Part shown: positions 62,509 to 64,000 of the stretch, one piece after another
Numbering within the stretch: position 1 is the first letter of the stretch
How the letters are laid out: each line of letters starts with the position of its first letter
NCBI GenBank assembly: GCA_044229235.1
Contig: JBGATH010000008.1
Span: forward strand, 75,266 to 139,265
Direction: 5' to 3'
Length of the DNA: 64,000 nucleotides
Source of the DNA: UKL13-2 sp044229235
GTDB taxonomy: Bacteria; Pseudomonadota; Gammaproteobacteria; Burkholderiales; Usitatibacteraceae
Program-made: the position numbers and the translations under genes
The notes under the pieces: model-generated
What the model was told of the DNA's origin: nothing
The model's input: only the letters and a program-made list of their open reading frames with translations
Database searches by the model: none

Positions 62509-63374
62509 GCTGGTTTCGCAAACTGCTGCCACCCAAGATCAAGTCGTCGGCGGCTACTTCGCGCAAGGCGGTGCCGGAGGGGCTGTGGAGCAAATGCCCC
62601 TCGTGCCAGGCCACGCTGTACTTCACCGACCTGGAGAACAACCAGCACGTTTGCCCGAAGTGCAATTATCACAATCGCATTTCCGCGCGGGTGCGCCTCG
62701 ACCTGTTTTTCGATCCGGAGAATCGCGCCGAGCTCGGCAGCGAGGTGATTCCGGTCGACAGCCTGAAGTTTCGCGACAGCAAGAAATATGTCGATCGCCT
62801 CGAGGACGCCGAAAAATCCACCGGCGAGACTGATGCGCTGGTGGTGCTGCAAGGCACCGTCAAGGGCGTTCCGCTGGTCGCGGCTGCGTTTGAGTTCAAT
62901 TTCATGGGCGGCTCCATGGGCTCGGTGGTCGGCGAACGCTTCGCCCGCGCCGTCGAGGCCTGCTCCGACGAGAAGCTGCCGTTCCTCTGCTACACCGCCA
63001 CCGGCGGCGCGCGCATGCAGGAAGGCCTGCTGTCGCTGATGCAAATGGCCAAGACGACCGCGGCATTGCACATGCTGAGCAAGGCGCGCCTGCCGTTCAT
63101 TTCCGTGCTGACCGACCCGACCATGGGCGGCGTGTCCGCAAGCTTCGCGTTTCTCGGTGATGTGGTGATCGCCGAACCGGGTGCGCTGATCGGCTTTGCG
63201 GGTCCGCGCGTGATCGAGCAGACCGTGCGCGAGACCTTGCCCGAAGGTTTCCAGCGCGCGGAATTCCTGCTGGAAAAAGGCGCCATCGACATGATCATCG
63301 ATCGGCGCCACATGCGCGACAAGGTCGCGCAGTTGCTCACGCTGTTGCAAAAGGAACCGGCACCGGTTGCGTGA
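62505..63374 (+). CDS. accD: Acetyl-CoA carboxylase carboxyltransferase beta subunit
   Basis: The 289-residue subunit opens SWFRKLLPPKIK and has the N-terminal zinc ribbon (CPSC and CPKC, about residues 27-49) followed by a crotonase-like carboxyltransferase domain: EFNFMGGSMGSVVGERFARA, TATGGARMQEGLLSLMQMAKT, SVLTDPTMGGVSASFA and IGFAGPRVIEQTV. With AccA it transfers carboxyl from biotin to acetyl-CoA. It is translationally coupled to trpA, a common trpA-accD-folC order. Confidence 0.97.
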   Translation: MSWFRKLLPPKIKSSAATSRKAVPEGLWSKCPSCQATLYFTDLENNQHVCPKCNYHNRISARVRLDLFFDPENRAELGSEVIPVDSLKFRDSKKYVDRLEDAEKSTGETDALVVLQGTVKGVPLVAAAFEFNFMGGSMGSVVGERFARAVEACSDEKLPFLCYTATGGARMQEGLLSLMQMAKTTAALHMLSKARLPFISVLTDPTMGGVSASFAFLGDVVIAEPGALIGFAGPRVIEQTVRETLPEGFQRAEFLLEKGAIDMIIDRRHMRDKVAQLLTLLQKEPAPVA

Positions 63375-63389
63375 TTGCCCCGGCTTGCC

Positions 63390-63465
63390 AAACCCTAGCA
63401 CTGGCGCGGCTCCCAGGCCATTTTTGCCCGGGAAGGCGCGCCAAATGGCGATCTGCAATGATTTG
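63390..63465. repeat. Hairpin repeat family, copy I
   Basis: CTAGCACTGGCGCGGC, CAGGCCATTTTTGC, then the variant right arm GGCGCGCCAAATGGCGATC. This variant arm is the mirror image of the left arm of copy A. It starts 16 bases after accD. Confidence 0.7.
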
Positions 63466-63501
63466 TGCTCCGCGTAGTCGATGGCGTGTGCTGAGCGACG
63501 C

Positions 63502-64000
63502 GTGAACACATCCGTTCTCCCGAAATCCCTCGACGGCTGGCTCGACCACATCGGCCGGCAGCATTCGGCCGAGATCGTCATGGGGCTCGATCGCGTGCGC
63601 GAGGTGTGGCAGCGCATGGGCAGCCCGCGCGCACCGATCAACGTGGTGGTGGGCGGCACCAACGGCAAAGGTTCCACCTGCGCCATGCTCGAAGCCATGC
63701 TGCGGGCAGGCGGCTACCGGACCGGTTTCTATTCCTCGCCGCACCTCAGCCGCTACAACGAGCGTGTTTGCATCACCGGGCGTGAAGCGACGGACCAGGA
63801 ACTTTGCGCATCGTTTGCGGCCGTGGAAGCGGCGAGAACCGCCTCACAGCCGCCGGTTCCGCTGACCTATTTTGAGTTTGCCACCCTGTCGGCCCTGCAG
63901 ATTTTTGCCGCACAGGGCGTTGACGTTGCGATCCTCGAGGTCGGCCTCGGCGGACGACTCGATGCCGTCAACATCATCGATGCCGATGTCAGCGTGGTGG
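63502..64000 (+). CDS. folC: Bifunctional folylpolyglutamate/dihydrofolate synthase, N-terminal part (partial)
   Basis: An open frame runs off the right edge after 166 codons. It begins (GTG) VNTSVLPKSLDGWLDHIGRQHSAEIVMGLDRVREVW and contains the Mur-ligase-type P-loop VGGTNGKGSTCAMLEAML, then FYSSPHLSRYNERVCITG and EVGLGGRLDAVNIIDAD, which are FolC signatures. FolC adds glutamates to folates and makes dihydrofolate from dihydropteroate. An in-frame ATG seven codons upstream (63481) is an alternative start; neither has a clear ribosome site. It completes the usual accD-folC order. Confidence 0.93.
   Translation, partial: MNTSVLPKSLDGWLDHIGRQHSAEIVMGLDRVREVWQRMGSPRAPINVVVGGTNGKGSTCAMLEAMLRAGGYRTGFYSSPHLSRYNERVCITGREATDQELCASFAAVEAARTASQPPVPLTYFEFATLSALQIFAAQGVDVAILEVGLGGRLDAVNIIDADVSVV

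Overview
The window is about 64 kb of GC-rich chromosome from a betaproteobacterium, probably a member of Burkholderiales, Rhodocyclales or Nitrosomonadales. The clearest taxonomic clues are the order leuC-entericidin-leuD-leuB-asd-fimV-truA-trpF-trpB-trpA-accD-folC, the fused indolepyruvate oxidoreductase next to bkd genes, the MaeB malic enzyme and a betaproteobacterial-style soxXYZA set. No rRNA or tRNA gene, prophage or CRISPR array was seen. Both ends cut through genes: the left end truncates a small membrane protein gene and the right end truncates folC.

Layout: 1-7.9 kb holds household genes (cold-shock protein, MgtE, glnS, a glycerophosphodiesterase lipoprotein, a membrane-tethered serine protease, an Atg22-like MFS carrier). 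7.9-9.7 kb is an accessory patch: an attI-like site, a hicAB toxin-antitoxin gene cassette ending in a recognisable attC, and a secreted SnoaL-like protein. 10.1-15.7 kb has a TlpA-type redoxin facing soxXYZA, preceded on the same strand by a two-gene molybdenum hydroxylase. 15.9-24.6 kb has an EF-G paralogue, then a probable insertion carrying a large secreted collagen/YadA-like/S74 fibre gene and a dockerin-containing exported protein, then an IS30 element and panE. 24.8-35.3 kb carries an S41 protease lipoprotein, a TauE/SafE permease, a fused indolepyruvate ferredoxin oxidoreductase, bkdA1-bkdA2-bkdB and psiF.

35.4-49.9 kb holds a molybdopterin oxidoreductase divergent from a riboswitch-controlled manganese exporter, ldcA with a glyoxalase-fold protein, maeB, an ArsR regulator with two matching operator-like motifs and an amidohydrolase, an LplT-PlsC fusion, and a DUF2339 membrane protein with a small exported partner. 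50.1-64 kb is biosynthetic: aroC, leuCDB with an embedded entericidin, asd, fimV, truA, trpFBA, accD and folC.

The most unusual structure is a family of 60-80 bp imperfect hairpin repeats built on CAAGCACTGGCGCGGC ... GCCGCGCCAGTGCTGG. Nine copies were found. Every copy lies just 3' of a plus-strand gene, and one has been split by the IS30 element, leaving a 4-bp target duplication. A different REP-like array of 57-bp units abuts the start of soxX and seems to have replaced its original translation start.
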